Of a stretch of 46,179 bases of DNA, positions 7,342-15,955 are shown piece by piece. Each line of letters begins with the position of its first letter. Within the stretch, counting starts at the first letter, position 1. The notes below the pieces were generated by a model. That model ran no database searches and had not been told where the DNA came from. It saw only the letters and a program-made list of their open reading frames with translations. The DNA is from Hymenobacter jeongseonensis (GTDB taxonomy: Bacteria; Bacteroidota; Bacteroidia; Cytophagales; Hymenobacteraceae): the NCBI RefSeq assembly GCF_015694725.1, contig NZ_JADQDQ010000018.1, positions 1-46,179 of the forward strand, given 5' to 3'. The position numbers and the translations under genes are program-made.

Positions 7342-9063
7342 ATGAAGCTACCACTACCCCTTTCTTATGTTGGTGCACTAGGTTGGTGCGTGTTTGCTGG
7401 ATTGTCACTCGGGTTGGGAGCAACTGTCCGAGCGCAGACCTTTGGGCCAATGACCCCCTATTCGGTTGGGGTTGGCCATGCGCCGTTGGGCATTGCGCTG
7501 GCCGATATCAACAACGATGGCCACCTGGACCTCTTGACTGCCAATGACCCAACCCATACCGTGAGCGTACTGCTCGGGCTGGGCAAGGGCTCACTGGGCT
7601 CAGCCGCCGCTTTCCCTACCGGGACAGCCGGCGCCGTGGCCCTGAAAGTGGGCGACATCAACCGCGACGGTCGCCCCGATGTGGTGATGGCGGGCAGCAC
7701 CACGGGCGGTCTGCTGCTGGGCATGCCCAACGGCACGCTCACGCCCCCTATGGCTCAGTTTCCCTTGAACATGACCAGCAATCCTGGCGCCCTGGCCTTG
7801 GGCGACGTAGACGGGGACGGCTTTCTGGATATCGTCACGGCGTACGGCGCCAGCACCACCAGCGGCAATTTCGACCAAGCCACGGTGTTGTTGGGCCGCG
7901 AGTTTAATGCGTTTGCTCCGGCTGTGGCGTACCCGCTGGCCCCGGGCAGCCGGCCCGAAGCCGTGGCCTTGGGCGACGTAAACAACGACGGTTGGCTGGA
8001 CATTGCCACGGCCAATGCCAATGGCGATGCCGTTGGGTTGTTGCTGGGCCACGGCAACGGCACGTTCGGCCCCGCGTCGAGCCTCTCGGTGGGGGCAGGC
8101 ACCGGGCCGCTGGGCATCGCGGTGGTCGACGTAAACGGCGACCTTCGGCCCGACTTGGTCACCGCCAACCACGCCGGGACCGTGAGCGTGCTCCTGAACG
8201 CCGGCGGCGGCACGTTTAGCCCCGTGGCCACGTACCCGGTCGGCTCCTTCCCCGTGGGCATCGTGCTGGGCGACGTGAACAACGACGGCTACCCAGACGT
8301 CGTGACGGCCGGCTTCGGCAGCAACCAGTTATCGGTGTTGCTTGGCAAGGGCACCGGCGCGTTTGGCCCGGTGACCACTTACGCCACGGGCCCCACGAGC
8401 GGCCCGCTCAGCGCTGCCATTGGCGATGTAAATGGTGATGGGGCAGCAGACCTTGTTTCGGCCAACTTTAACGCGGGCAATGCCGGGGTATTCGTGAGCG
8501 CAGTGCCCGTGCTCACGCTCACGGGTTCATCCAGCAGCAGCGCGGGCGCACCGCTTACGCTGCAAGGAACCCGTTTGGCCGGTGCCACCCAGGTCACCTT
8601 CACCAATCTGGCGCAAGTGGTGACGGCCGTGCCCGCCACCCAATTTACCAGTACCAACTTCACCGGCACACCCAATACCATCGGGCTTACGGTGCCGGCC
8701 AGCCTGACGGTTGGCTCCTATCGGGTGGCCGTTGCTACGCCGCGCGGCAATAGTCCCACTGCCAGCTTCACCGTGACTGCTCCGCTGGGGGTGAACAAAC
8801 GCTTATTAGGGAATTTAATTGATATTTTCCCGAGCCCAGCTCACGCGAGGGTGACCGTGCGGGTGCAACCCCTGACGGGGGTAAGCACCGTTCGCTTAAG
8901 TCTGCGCGACGCGCTGGGGCAAACCGTGCGTTTGCAAAATGCGACGCTGTCCCCTGCCGGTCTGCGGCAAGAATTTGACCTGCAGGGTTTGGCTCCCGGG
9001 GTGTACCTGTTGCAAGTGCAGGCCGGCACGGCCCTGACGACGCGTCGATTCTTGGTGCATTAG
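7342..9063 (+). CDS. Secreted VCBS/FG-GAP repeat protein with T9SS sorting domain
   Basis: The 573-residue protein has an N-terminal signal peptide (about 1-30, ending near ATVRAQ), then about seven repeats of the form ALGDVNNDGWLDIATAN separated by VGLLLGHGNGTF-type strands, an IPT/TIG-like stretch around residues 385-480 (GTRLAGATQVTFTNL), and a C-terminal T9SS type A domain (IFPSPAHARVTVRV to GVYLLQVQAG). The repeats carry Asp/Asn-rich Ca-binding loops and form integrin-like propeller blades. It is expected on the cell surface or released. Its place between hsdS and hsdR is odd: it interrupts a restriction operon and has no evident role there. Confidence 0.9.
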   Translation: MKLPLPLSYVGALGWCVFAGLSLGLGATVRAQTFGPMTPYSVGVGHAPLGIALADINNDGHLDLLTANDPTHTVSVLLGLGKGSLGSAAAFPTGTAGAVALKVGDINRDGRPDVVMAGSTTGGLLLGMPNGTLTPPMAQFPLNMTSNPGALALGDVDGDGFLDIVTAYGASTTSGNFDQATVLLGREFNAFAPAVAYPLAPGSRPEAVALGDVNNDGWLDIATANANGDAVGLLLGHGNGTFGPASSLSVGAGTGPLGIAVVDVNGDLRPDLVTANHAGTVSVLLNAGGGTFSPVATYPVGSFPVGIVLGDVNNDGYPDVVTAGFGSNQLSVLLGKGTGAFGPVTTYATGPTSGPLSAAIGDVNGDGAADLVSANFNAGNAGVFVSAVPVLTLTGSSSSSAGAPLTLQGTRLAGATQVTFTNLAQVVTAVPATQFTSTNFTGTPNTIGLTVPASLTVGSYRVAVATPRGNSPTASFTVTAPLGVNKRLLGNLIDIFPSPAHARVTVRVQPLTGVSTVRLSLRDALGQTVRLQNATLSPAGLRQEFDLQGLAPGVYLLQVQAGTALTTRRFLVH

Positions 9064-9118
9064 ACCGCTTCACTTTCCCTAAAGCCAGATTTGTCACGAC
9101 CTCTATTCTTTCCACTGC

Positions 9119-12100
9119 GTGTCTTCTACCCCTGAGTTTCTTACTTCCGAGCAACCGGCGTTGGTGCTGCTGCAAAAGCTGGGCTACCAGCACCTGAGCG
9201 GTGCGGCCCTGGCGGCCGAGCGGCCCGATATCACGCAGGTCGTGCTGCCCCAGCGCCTGCGGGCTGCCATTGCCCGCCTCAACCCGCTGCTCGATGCGCA
9301 TAACCAGCAAAAGGCCTACGACCGGGTAACGTCCGGGCCGGGCTCCTCGCTGATGGAGGTAAACGAAGAAGTGTGGAAGCTGCTGCGGGGCAATGCTGAG
9401 TGGTCGCTGAAGCAGGATGTAGCTGGCAAGCCCGAAGACCTGCCCATCCGCTACCTCGACTACCAGACGCCCGCCAACAACGACTGGCTGGTGGTGAACC
9501 AGCTCAAGTTTCACGGCAAGGCCGGCAATTCCATCCCCGACCTGGTGGTGTATGTCAACGGCCTGCCGCTGGCCGTGGTGGAGTGCAAGGCCAGCGGCGT
9601 TATCAAGGAGCCCATCAGCAGCACCTGGAGCGAGCTGAACTTTTACCAGGGCAATTCCGAGCGGCTGTTTCACTACAACCAACTGTGCGTGGGCGCCTGG
9701 GGCGTGGGCGGGCGCTACGGGGCCATTGGCACGCCGCAGCCGTTTTACTCCCGGTTTCGCGCCCCCGACGACGAGCCCGAACTGCTGGCCCTGCTGGGCG
9801 GTACTCAGCCCACGGCGCAGGACCAGCTGCTCTTCCACCTCTTCGAGCCCACGCGGTTGCTCGACCTCGTGCGCCACTTCGTGCTGTTCGAACTGGAAGA
9901 GGGCGGGCGCGTGGTGAAGAAACTGCCGCGCTACCAGCAGGTGCGGGCCGTGAACAAGACCATCGCCAAGCTCCGGGCCCACCAGCAAGGCGGCGTGGTG
10001 TGGCACACCCAGGGCAGCGGCAAATCGCTCACCATGGCCTACCTCACGCGCAAGCTGCAAGCCCAGGAGTACGGCTTCGACAACCCCACGGTGCTCATCC
10101 TGACCGACCGCCAGGAATTGGACCGGCAGATTACGAAAACCTTTCGCAACGTCGGCTTCAAGCGCGTGCAGCAGGCCACGTCGGTGCGCCACCTCGACAT
10201 GCTGCTCCGCAACGACTACGGCGGCATCATCACCAGCACGCTCCAGAAGTTCCAGCAAGCTGACCAAGACGCCCCCGATACCGCCGACGCCTCAGTTGAG
10301 TCGGATGACTTGACCACGCCCGTCGATGCCACCGCGCCCGCCCCACGCCCGGGACGCACTTCCCAAGCCATCGAAGGCAATAGCCTCGTCACGGTGGAGG
10401 AAGAATTGGTAGCTGGCAAATGGCGGGAAGTCAGCCGCACCACCATCGAACTGGTGCCGCTGAGCCGCAAGCAGAACCTGTACGTGCTGGTGGACGAGGC
10501 CCACCGCAGCCACTACGGTTTCCTGGCCGCGTTCATGCGCACGGTGCTGCCGGAAGCCAAGTTCATCGCCTTCACCGGCACGCCCATTTCCAAAGAAGAC
10601 AAGTCGACGCTGGCTGAGTTCTACGGCCAGGACTATCTCGACGTGTACACCATCGTGGAGTCGGTGGCCGACGGCGCCACCGTGCCCTTGCTCTACGACG
10701 CCGGCATTGCCCGCCTCGACGTGAAAAAGGAAGCGCTGGACCAGGAATTTGAAGAGCGGTTCGGACACGAATCCGAGGAGAAGAAGGACAAGCTAAAAGA
10801 CGAGGCGCTGCTGAAATACCAGCGCTCCGCCGGCCGCATCCGCGACATCAGCCTGCACCTGCTGGAGCACTTTAAGGGCAAGATTTACCCCGATGGGCAC
10901 AAGGCCCTGCTGGTGTGCTCGGGCCGGCAGGCTGCCCTTGATTACCAGCAAAACATGCTGGCGCTCCGGCAGTCCGGCTTCCACGATTTCACCACGAAAG
11001 TGGTGGTCAGCCTGGGCTCGCCCAAGTCGGACCCCATTGCCCGCGATTATTTCGAGCGCCTGGCCTGGAACCGCGAAAACCCGCACGACCCGCTGCCCTT
11101 GCTCGTCACGCCCACCGAGGACATCAAAGGCGTCACCGAGGATTTTAAGCTGCCCTTCGGCGATGAGTCGCAAATGGACCAGTCGGGCAAGCGCAAGAAG
11201 CACGACAACACGGCCATCCTCATCGTGTCGGACATGCTGCTCACGGGCTACGACGCGCCCATCGCCGCCTGCCTCTACCTCGACAAGCCCTTGAAAGAGC
11301 ACAACCTGCTCCAGGCCATTGCCCGCGTCAACCGCACTTACAAGAGCAAGGCGGCCGGTTACATCATCGACTACAACGGCGTCACCCAGCACCTCATCAA
11401 GGCCCTGGAGATTTTCAGCGGCGACCTGCGCCCCGACGACCTCCTGCGCAACCTGAGCGAGGAAATCCCCCAGCTGGAGCTAAACCACGCCAAGCTGCTG
11501 GCCTTCTGCAAGCCCCTCAAGGCCAACAAGGGCTACCAGCGCGAGGCCTTCATCGAAGAGTGCATCCGGTTCATTGAGCCCTTCCACCGCCGCGACGAGT
11601 TCAAGGCCTTGCTGCGGGTCTTCAACAAGTCGGTGAACATCGTGCTGCCCCATAAAGCAGCGCTGCGGTACGAAGGCGACTTCAAGCTTTTCAACGAAAT
11701 CAAGGTGCGCGCCCGCAACACCTACCCCGATGACGAAGAGCTAAAGGTGAGCCCCGACGAGAGCAAGATGCTGCAACAACTCATCAACGACCACCTCACC
11801 TCTCAAGGCGTACAAAACCTGCTGGCCGAGCCCGTCAGCATCATCGACCGGGAGCAGTTCAAGCAGGAAATCCTGAACGCCTCGCCCGGCACCAAAATGC
11901 TGAAGATGCGCAATCAGCTCAAGCACGTCATCCGGCTGGGCATGGACCGCAACCCCGATTACTACAAGCCCCTGGCCCAGCGCCTCGAAGAGCTGCTGAA
12001 AGAATACGAAGCCCAGCGCATCGACCAAGCGCAGCTATTGCTGGCATTCACGCAGTTGCAGGACGACGTTATCAACGAAAACCAGGAGGGCAACGCCCAC

Positions 12101-12352
12101 GGCTTCCTCACCGAAGGCCAGGTGGCCGTATTCAATTCGATGAAAACCGTCTTCGACGGCGAGGCCGCCACTGCCACCACCAAGCTGTTTGAGCTGGTGA
12201 GCGGCGAGCTGGAAATCGTGGGCTGGCGCGACAAAGGCGAAGTCCGGAACGACATGGAAAGTAAAATCCGCAAGCTGCTCGTGGGCAAGCTGGATCGTTC
12301 GGAAGCGCGCCTGAAAGCCCGCGACTTGGTCGAAATCCTCCGTAAAAATTAG
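9119..12352 (+). CDS. hsdR: Type I restriction endonuclease subunit HsdR
   Basis: The 1077-residue protein is full length for HsdR. It has a PD-(D/E)xK nuclease site (D141 in SIPDLVVY; E155 and K157 in VVECKAS), a Walker A motif (HTQGSGKS, about 296-303), a DEAH box (459-462 in LVDEAHRSHYG), the AFTGTPI motif, a helicase domain 2 with ARVNRTYKSKAAG, and a long helical C-terminus that binds the methylase. It translocates unmethylated DNA with ATP and cuts at a distance. The start is GTG 9119 (MSSTPEF). The gap from the VCBS gene is 55 bp, and the next gene begins 4 bp after the stop. Confidence 0.95.
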   Translation: MSSTPEFLTSEQPALVLLQKLGYQHLSGAALAAERPDITQVVLPQRLRAAIARLNPLLDAHNQQKAYDRVTSGPGSSLMEVNEEVWKLLRGNAEWSLKQDVAGKPEDLPIRYLDYQTPANNDWLVVNQLKFHGKAGNSIPDLVVYVNGLPLAVVECKASGVIKEPISSTWSELNFYQGNSERLFHYNQLCVGAWGVGGRYGAIGTPQPFYSRFRAPDDEPELLALLGGTQPTAQDQLLFHLFEPTRLLDLVRHFVLFELEEGGRVVKKLPRYQQVRAVNKTIAKLRAHQQGGVVWHTQGSGKSLTMAYLTRKLQAQEYGFDNPTVLILTDRQELDRQITKTFRNVGFKRVQQATSVRHLDMLLRNDYGGIITSTLQKFQQADQDAPDTADASVESDDLTTPVDATAPAPRPGRTSQAIEGNSLVTVEEELVAGKWREVSRTTIELVPLSRKQNLYVLVDEAHRSHYGFLAAFMRTVLPEAKFIAFTGTPISKEDKSTLAEFYGQDYLDVYTIVESVADGATVPLLYDAGIARLDVKKEALDQEFEERFGHESEEKKDKLKDEALLKYQRSAGRIRDISLHLLEHFKGKIYPDGHKALLVCSGRQAALDYQQNMLALRQSGFHDFTTKVVVSLGSPKSDPIARDYFERLAWNRENPHDPLPLLVTPTEDIKGVTEDFKLPFGDESQMDQSGKRKKHDNTAILIVSDMLLTGYDAPIAACLYLDKPLKEHNLLQAIARVNRTYKSKAAGYIIDYNGVTQHLIKALEIFSGDLRPDDLLRNLSEEIPQLELNHAKLLAFCKPLKANKGYQREAFIEECIRFIEPFHRRDEFKALLRVFNKSVNIVLPHKAALRYEGDFKLFNEIKVRARNTYPDDEELKVSPDESKMLQQLINDHLTSQGVQNLLAEPVSIIDREQFKQEILNASPGTKMLKMRNQLKHVIRLGMDRNPDYYKPLAQRLEELLKEYEAQRIDQAQLLLAFTQLQDDVINENQEGNAHGFLTEGQVAVFNSMKTVFDGEAATATTKLFELVSGELEIVGWRDKGEVRNDMESKIRKLLVGKLDRSEARLKARDLVEILRKN

Positions 12353-12356
12353 CCAA

Positions 12357-13049
12357 ATGCGCAGCGTACAATACGGCGACCGCACCATTGCTTACTCCGT
12401 GCAGGAGCGCCCCGACCTCAAGGCCCACTACCTCAGCGTCGATAAAGACCAGGGCGTGGTGCTGAAAGGCTTGCGCCTGCCCGCCCCCCAGTCCGATAAA
12501 CTAGTGCTCCGCAAAGCCCGCTGGATTCTGGAGAAGTTGGCCCTGGTACAAGCCGTAGCCGCGGAAGACATCGTAACGGGCTCCCGCATCACCTACCTGG
12601 GCCGGCAGTACTACACCGAAGTCGTGGTTGATGAAGCCGAGCCCAAGGCACGCATCACCTTCAACCACTCGCGCTTCCGCATTCACGTCAGCCCGGCTGT
12701 TGCCGACCGGCAAGCCGCCATTCAACAGGCGCTCACCGCCTTTTTTCGAGCCAAAGCCGAGGAGAAGCTTACGCCTCGGGTGCGGCAATGGGCGGCTAAA
12801 ACGGGGTTGGCTTACGCTGATTTCAAGGTTCGCACGATGGAAAAGCGTTGGGGCAGCTGCACCGGTGCCAATACCATTTTGCTGAACCCGAATGTGGTAA
12901 AACTGCCCTATACATTGATTGACTACGTCATCGTGCACGAGTTGTGCCACACCAAGGTTAAGGACCACTCCAAAACCTTCTGGACGGAACTGAGCCAGCA
13001 TTTGCCCCAATGGAAGCAATTAGACGCGCAGTTACAACTATTTAAGTAG
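12357..13049 (+). CDS. YgjP-like (DUF45) metallopeptidase family protein
   Basis: The 230-residue protein has the zinc-binding motif HELCH (residues 194-198, in YVIVHELCHTKVKDHS), preceded by the family signature KRWGSCT and followed by WTELSQHLPQWK. These are the marks of the YgjP/DUF45 group of M48-like metal-dependent hydrolases. The gene starts 4 bp after hsdR, so it is almost certainly co-transcribed with it. Homologues are often found beside hsdR in type I systems; their role there is not firmly established, and control of the restriction subunit by proteolysis is a plausible guess. No signal peptide, so cytoplasmic. Confidence 0.88.
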   Translation: MRSVQYGDRTIAYSVQERPDLKAHYLSVDKDQGVVLKGLRLPAPQSDKLVLRKARWILEKLALVQAVAAEDIVTGSRITYLGRQYYTEVVVDEAEPKARITFNHSRFRIHVSPAVADRQAAIQQALTAFFRAKAEEKLTPRVRQWAAKTGLAYADFKVRTMEKRWGSCTGANTILLNPNVVKLPYTLIDYVIVHELCHTKVKDHSKTFWTELSQHLPQWKQLDAQLQLFK

Positions 13050-13149
13050 CAGAAGGAGGAAATAGTCGATGTAAGAATTTGAGTAAGCGGGTAATTAACC
13101 TGTTTTACGTGCTGTAAACGTCCTGTCAAATAACAATTACTTCAACTCC

Positions 13150-13611
13150 CTATAAACGAAAACCTCCATCGTTGCCGGTGGAGGTTGTTTTCGTGTAGAT
13201 TATTTCGTGTTTGCTCTTCTCGATCGTGTAGTTTGGTAGATTCAGGTACTTGGAATAAAGTTTGAATCGTTCTTCAACCGAATGCGGTTGTTTGATGAAA
13301 TGCAATACAATGTCAGGTTTTATTTCTTCAAAAAACTTCCTTTTGACGGAAAACACAATTTGCCAAAGTGCCGCTTTGATTGCTTTTGGATACCTGCTAA
13401 GATTGCTAGGTATTTTCCGTCCCTTCTTGAAGAAGAGGAACTCACTACCATAAACCAACCGGCCTTCAAAGTCCACTGATTCTACTGTGTACGACTGAAT
13501 TAGCACATCAAAATCTGGGTGCAAATCACTTATATCGTATTCAAGGCTGCCGCCACTTACATCCCAATCACATGCTAGGATGCGTTCTTCTAAAAATACA
13601 AGCTCGCTCAT
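13150..13611 (-). CDS. Hypothetical protein, second gene of a coupled pair (153 aa)
   Basis: The protein begins MSELVFLEERILACDWD. It has a beta-rich, acidic first half (YDISDLHPDFDVLIQSYTVE) and a basic second half with KAIKAALWQIVFSVKRKF, KPDIVLHFIKQ and ERFKLYSKYL. There is no signal peptide or membrane segment. Its ATG overlaps the TGA of the upstream small gene (ATGA), so the two are translationally coupled. A short gene followed by a coupled ~150-residue gene recalls toxin-antitoxin operons of the Bacteroidota, but I recognise no toxin motif. The lower GC than the surroundings suggests separate origin. Confidence 0.65.
   Translation of the reverse strand: MSELVFLEERILACDWDVSGGSLEYDISDLHPDFDVLIQSYTVESVDFEGRLVYGSEFLFFKKGRKIPSNLSRYPKAIKAALWQIVFSVKRKFFEEIKPDIVLHFIKQPHSVEERFKLYSKYLNLPNYTIEKSKHEIIYTKTTSTGNDGGFRL
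13157..13192. terminator. Bidirectional terminator candidate
   Basis: Stem AACCTCCA (13161-13168) pairs with TGGAGGTT (13179-13186). It is flanked by CGAAA on one side and GTTTTCG on the other, so a T-rich tail follows the stem on either strand. It would end the hsd operon (plus) and the minus-strand pair at 13150-13781, whose last codons overlap it. Confidence 0.55.
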
Positions 13612-13781
13612 GCGTTCGTCAATAGGCGAAGAGCTTGCTTTTGGATTCGTTCGGCACCATTCAGCCCAGTGTCCTTACGCAACTTTTCATAGCGACTTAC
13701 TACGCTAGCAGCAGCGTATTTACGCCTTGCTTCTCGTAAAGCCTGCTCGTTTTCTGGGAATAATTTCTCAGTATTCTTCAT
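13608..13781 (-). CDS. Small helical protein, first gene of a coupled pair (57 aa)
   Basis: The protein starts MKNTEKLFPENEQALREARR and continues with a charged helical segment (YAAASVVSRYEKLRK). I chose ATG 13781 because AAGGAG lies 7 nt upstream on the minus strand (13789-13794), a clearer ribosome site than most here; longer starts at 13805 and 13847 exist. It overlaps the next gene by 4 bp. Size, charge and coupling fit an antitoxin or a small regulator, but no ribbon-helix-helix or HTH signature is clear. Function not recognised. Confidence 0.55.
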   Translation of the reverse strand: MKNTEKLFPENEQALREARRKYAAASVVSRYEKLRKDTGLNGAERIQKQALRLLTNA

Positions 13782-13886
13782 TTTCGGTCTCCTTATGACA
13801 GGCATAGCCTTCTCCTGAACGAAGGGAAGCTGCGAAAAGTTAATCACTTACTTACGAAGTTACAAACAACAAAGTAAATTGGTGAT

Positions 13887-14939
13887 TTACAGGCCCAGTT
13901 CCTTGGCCGCGTTGTGCTGGCGGACGTTATCCAGGCGGGTGTAGCGGCGGATCATGGCCGAGGTCTTGTGCTTGGTCTGGTTCATGACCTTGGAGTCGTC
14001 GGCCCCGTTGAGCTTGGACACCGTCACGAACGAGGCCCGGAGCGAGTGGGCCGTGTAGGGCGCCCCCAGGTGCTGCTGGACAATGAGGTTGATGTACTTG
14101 GTCGTCATCCGGCGGGTGGTCAGGCGCTGGTGTTTGCGCAGGGAGACGAACACACATCCCGCGTCCCGGTCCAGCACCCGCAACCAAGCTTGGAGCGCGC
14201 GAATCGGGCACAGGGCCGGGTCGGGGGAGTAAAAGATGGCCTTCTCTTCGGCCTGGCCCAGCTGGTTGGTTTTGCTCTTGTCCAGTGACACGACGAGGCC
14301 CTCCTCGTCGAAGGCCAAATCCTCGATGTTCAAGGCTTCCAACTCGGACCGGCGAAAGGCCCCGGTAAAGCCCAGCAGCAGCAGCGCCCGGTTGCGCAGC
14401 CCGGTGGGCGTCGAGACGTCGATGGCGCGGATGGTGCGCTTGAAGCTGGCCAGCGTAAAGGCCGCCGCTTGCTTGATGCGGGTCTTTTTCTCCCGGGCGA
14501 TGCCTTTCAGCAGCACCTTGATCTTCTTATCCGCGGTGGGCGAGTCGTGGCCGGCCAGCGCGTGGGCCTTGGCGATGGCCGCGGCGTGGCGCTGAATGGT
14601 GGCCACCTTTTTGCCGGCGTCGGCCAACTCGGTCAAGAAACCGGCCAACGCGTCGACCGGCGCGGGCAAGGACGCCAGCTGGTGGAGCGCGCACCAACTG
14701 GTAAACCGTTTCCAGTCCCCGGCGTAGGCGCGGACGGTGTTGGCCGCCCCGCGCAGGCCGGTTTCGACGTAGCGGGTGGAGGAAGCGAGCAGGTGCGCCG
14801 GGAGCTGGGCGTTGGGCAGGGATGGTGCAAGAACTTCGGACGACACGGAGCAGGCAAAACAGCCCGCAAGTGTCGGGCTTTTCGGGGGCAAGATAGGGAA
14901 CGATAATGGGGTGTTATCAGGCCTTATTAGCCCAATCAA
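13887..14939 (-). CDS. Tyrosine-type site-specific recombinase
   Basis: As drawn the protein is 350 residues. The catalytic set is complete: Arg in GAFRRSELE (196/197), Lys in DKSKTNQ (223), H298 and R301 in AHSLRASF, H324 in NQTKHKTSAM and the nucleophile Y333 in IRRYTRL. A SAM-like core-binding domain precedes it (ANTVRAYAGDWKRFTSWCAL, about 66-85). It should cut and rejoin short inverted-arm sites. The TTG start at 14939 gives an unusual N-terminus; GTG 14846 (VSSEVLAP) is a reasonable alternative. It could resolve plasmid multimers or move the repeat-bordered units in this window; the target is unknown. It is followed on the same strand by the coupled pair at 13.6 kb. Confidence 0.93.
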   Translation of the reverse strand: MIGLIRPDNTPLSFPILPPKSPTLAGCFACSVSSEVLAPSLPNAQLPAHLLASSTRYVETGLRGAANTVRAYAGDWKRFTSWCALHQLASLPAPVDALAGFLTELADAGKKVATIQRHAAAIAKAHALAGHDSPTADKKIKVLLKGIAREKKTRIKQAAAFTLASFKRTIRAIDVSTPTGLRNRALLLLGFTGAFRRSELEALNIEDLAFDEEGLVVSLDKSKTNQLGQAEEKAIFYSPDPALCPIRALQAWLRVLDRDAGCVFVSLRKHQRLTTRRMTTKYINLIVQQHLGAPYTAHSLRASFVTVSKLNGADDSKVMNQTKHKTSAMIRRYTRLDNVRQHNAAKELGL

Positions 14940-15091
14940 AGTAGCGCCCCCCTCTACTTATCGCTCCCTGTCTGAAGCTTAGTTGCTGTAGTTCCTTATG
15001 TGCTGCTTTGGCAAGAGGGACCGGCTGCCCCATGCCGGAGTTGTCAGGCTTCCGCCTGGACGGGGCGATGAACGGAAAGCGGACAACAGGA

Positions 15092-15955
15092 CTAGCCCAG
15101 GTACGATTTCAGCGACTGCGAGCGCGAGGTGTGCTGCAGGCGCCGAATGGCCTTCTCCTTGATCTGCCGGACTCGCTCGCGGGTCAAGCCAAACTGCTCG
15201 CCGACTTCCTCGAGCGTGCGCGCGGCCTGGCCATTGAGCCCGAAATGGAGCGTGAGGACGTCGGCCTCCCGCCGGGTCAGGGTCGAGAGCGCGCGCTGCA
15301 CCTCCCGGCGCAGGGAGTCCCGCAGCAAGCCGGCGTCCGGCGTGTCCGCCGCCTCGTCCCCCAGCACATCGAGCAAGCCATTTTCCTCGCCCTGCACGAA
15401 GGGCGCATCCATCGAGACGTGGCGGCCCGAGATTTTCATGGTGTCCGTCACTTCGGCGGTGCTCAACTCCAGCAGCTCGGCAATCTCGTCAGCCGAGGGC
15501 TCGCGCTCGAACTTTTGCTCCAGCTCGGCGAACGAGCGGCTGATTTTGTTGAGCGAGCCCACCCGGTTCAGGGGCAGGCGCACGATGCGGCTCTGCTCGG
15601 CCAGGGCTTGCAGGATGCTCTGGCGAATCCACCACACGGCGTAGGAGATGAACTTGAAGCCCTTGGTTTCATCGAAGCGCTTGGCCGCCTTGATCAGCCC
15701 CAGGTTGCCCTCGTTGATGAGGTCGCCCAGCGTCAGGCCCTGGTTCTGGTACTGCTTGGACACCGACACCACGAAGCGCAGGTTGGCCTTGGTCAGCTTT
15801 TCGAGGGCCATCTGGTCGCCCTCGCGGATGCGCTGGGCCAGCTCGACTTCCTCGTCAATCGACACCAGGCTCACTTTGCCAATCTCCTGGAGGTACTTGT
15901 CCAGCGACTGGCTTTCGCGGTTGGTGATCTGTTTGCTGATTTTGAGCTGTCTCAT
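15092..15955 (-). CDS. Primary-type RNA polymerase sigma factor (RpoD/SigA family)
   Basis: The 287-residue protein has the compact architecture of Bacteroidota housekeeping sigma factors. It shows region 1.2 (SLDKYLQEIGKVSLVS), region 2 (NLRFVVSVSKQYQ, GLTLGDLINEGNLGLIKAA, KFISYAVWWIRQSI), region 3 and region 4 with the HTH (RTLEEVGEQFGLTRERVRQI). It would recognise the normal -7/-33 promoters. All conserved regions are intact and no anti-sigma gene is nearby. A complete primary-type sigma factor in an otherwise accessory region is unusual; a second copy is expected on the chromosome. It is not named rpoD here because that is probably a chromosomal gene. Confidence 0.92.
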   Translation of the reverse strand: MRQLKISKQITNRESQSLDKYLQEIGKVSLVSIDEEVELAQRIREGDQMALEKLTKANLRFVVSVSKQYQNQGLTLGDLINEGNLGLIKAAKRFDETKGFKFISYAVWWIRQSILQALAEQSRIVRLPLNRVGSLNKISRSFAELEQKFEREPSADEIAELLELSTAEVTDTMKISGRHVSMDAPFVQGEENGLLDVLGDEAADTPDAGLLRDSLRREVQRALSTLTRREADVLTLHFGLNGQAARTLEEVGEQFGLTRERVRQIKEKAIRRLQHTSRSQSLKSYLG

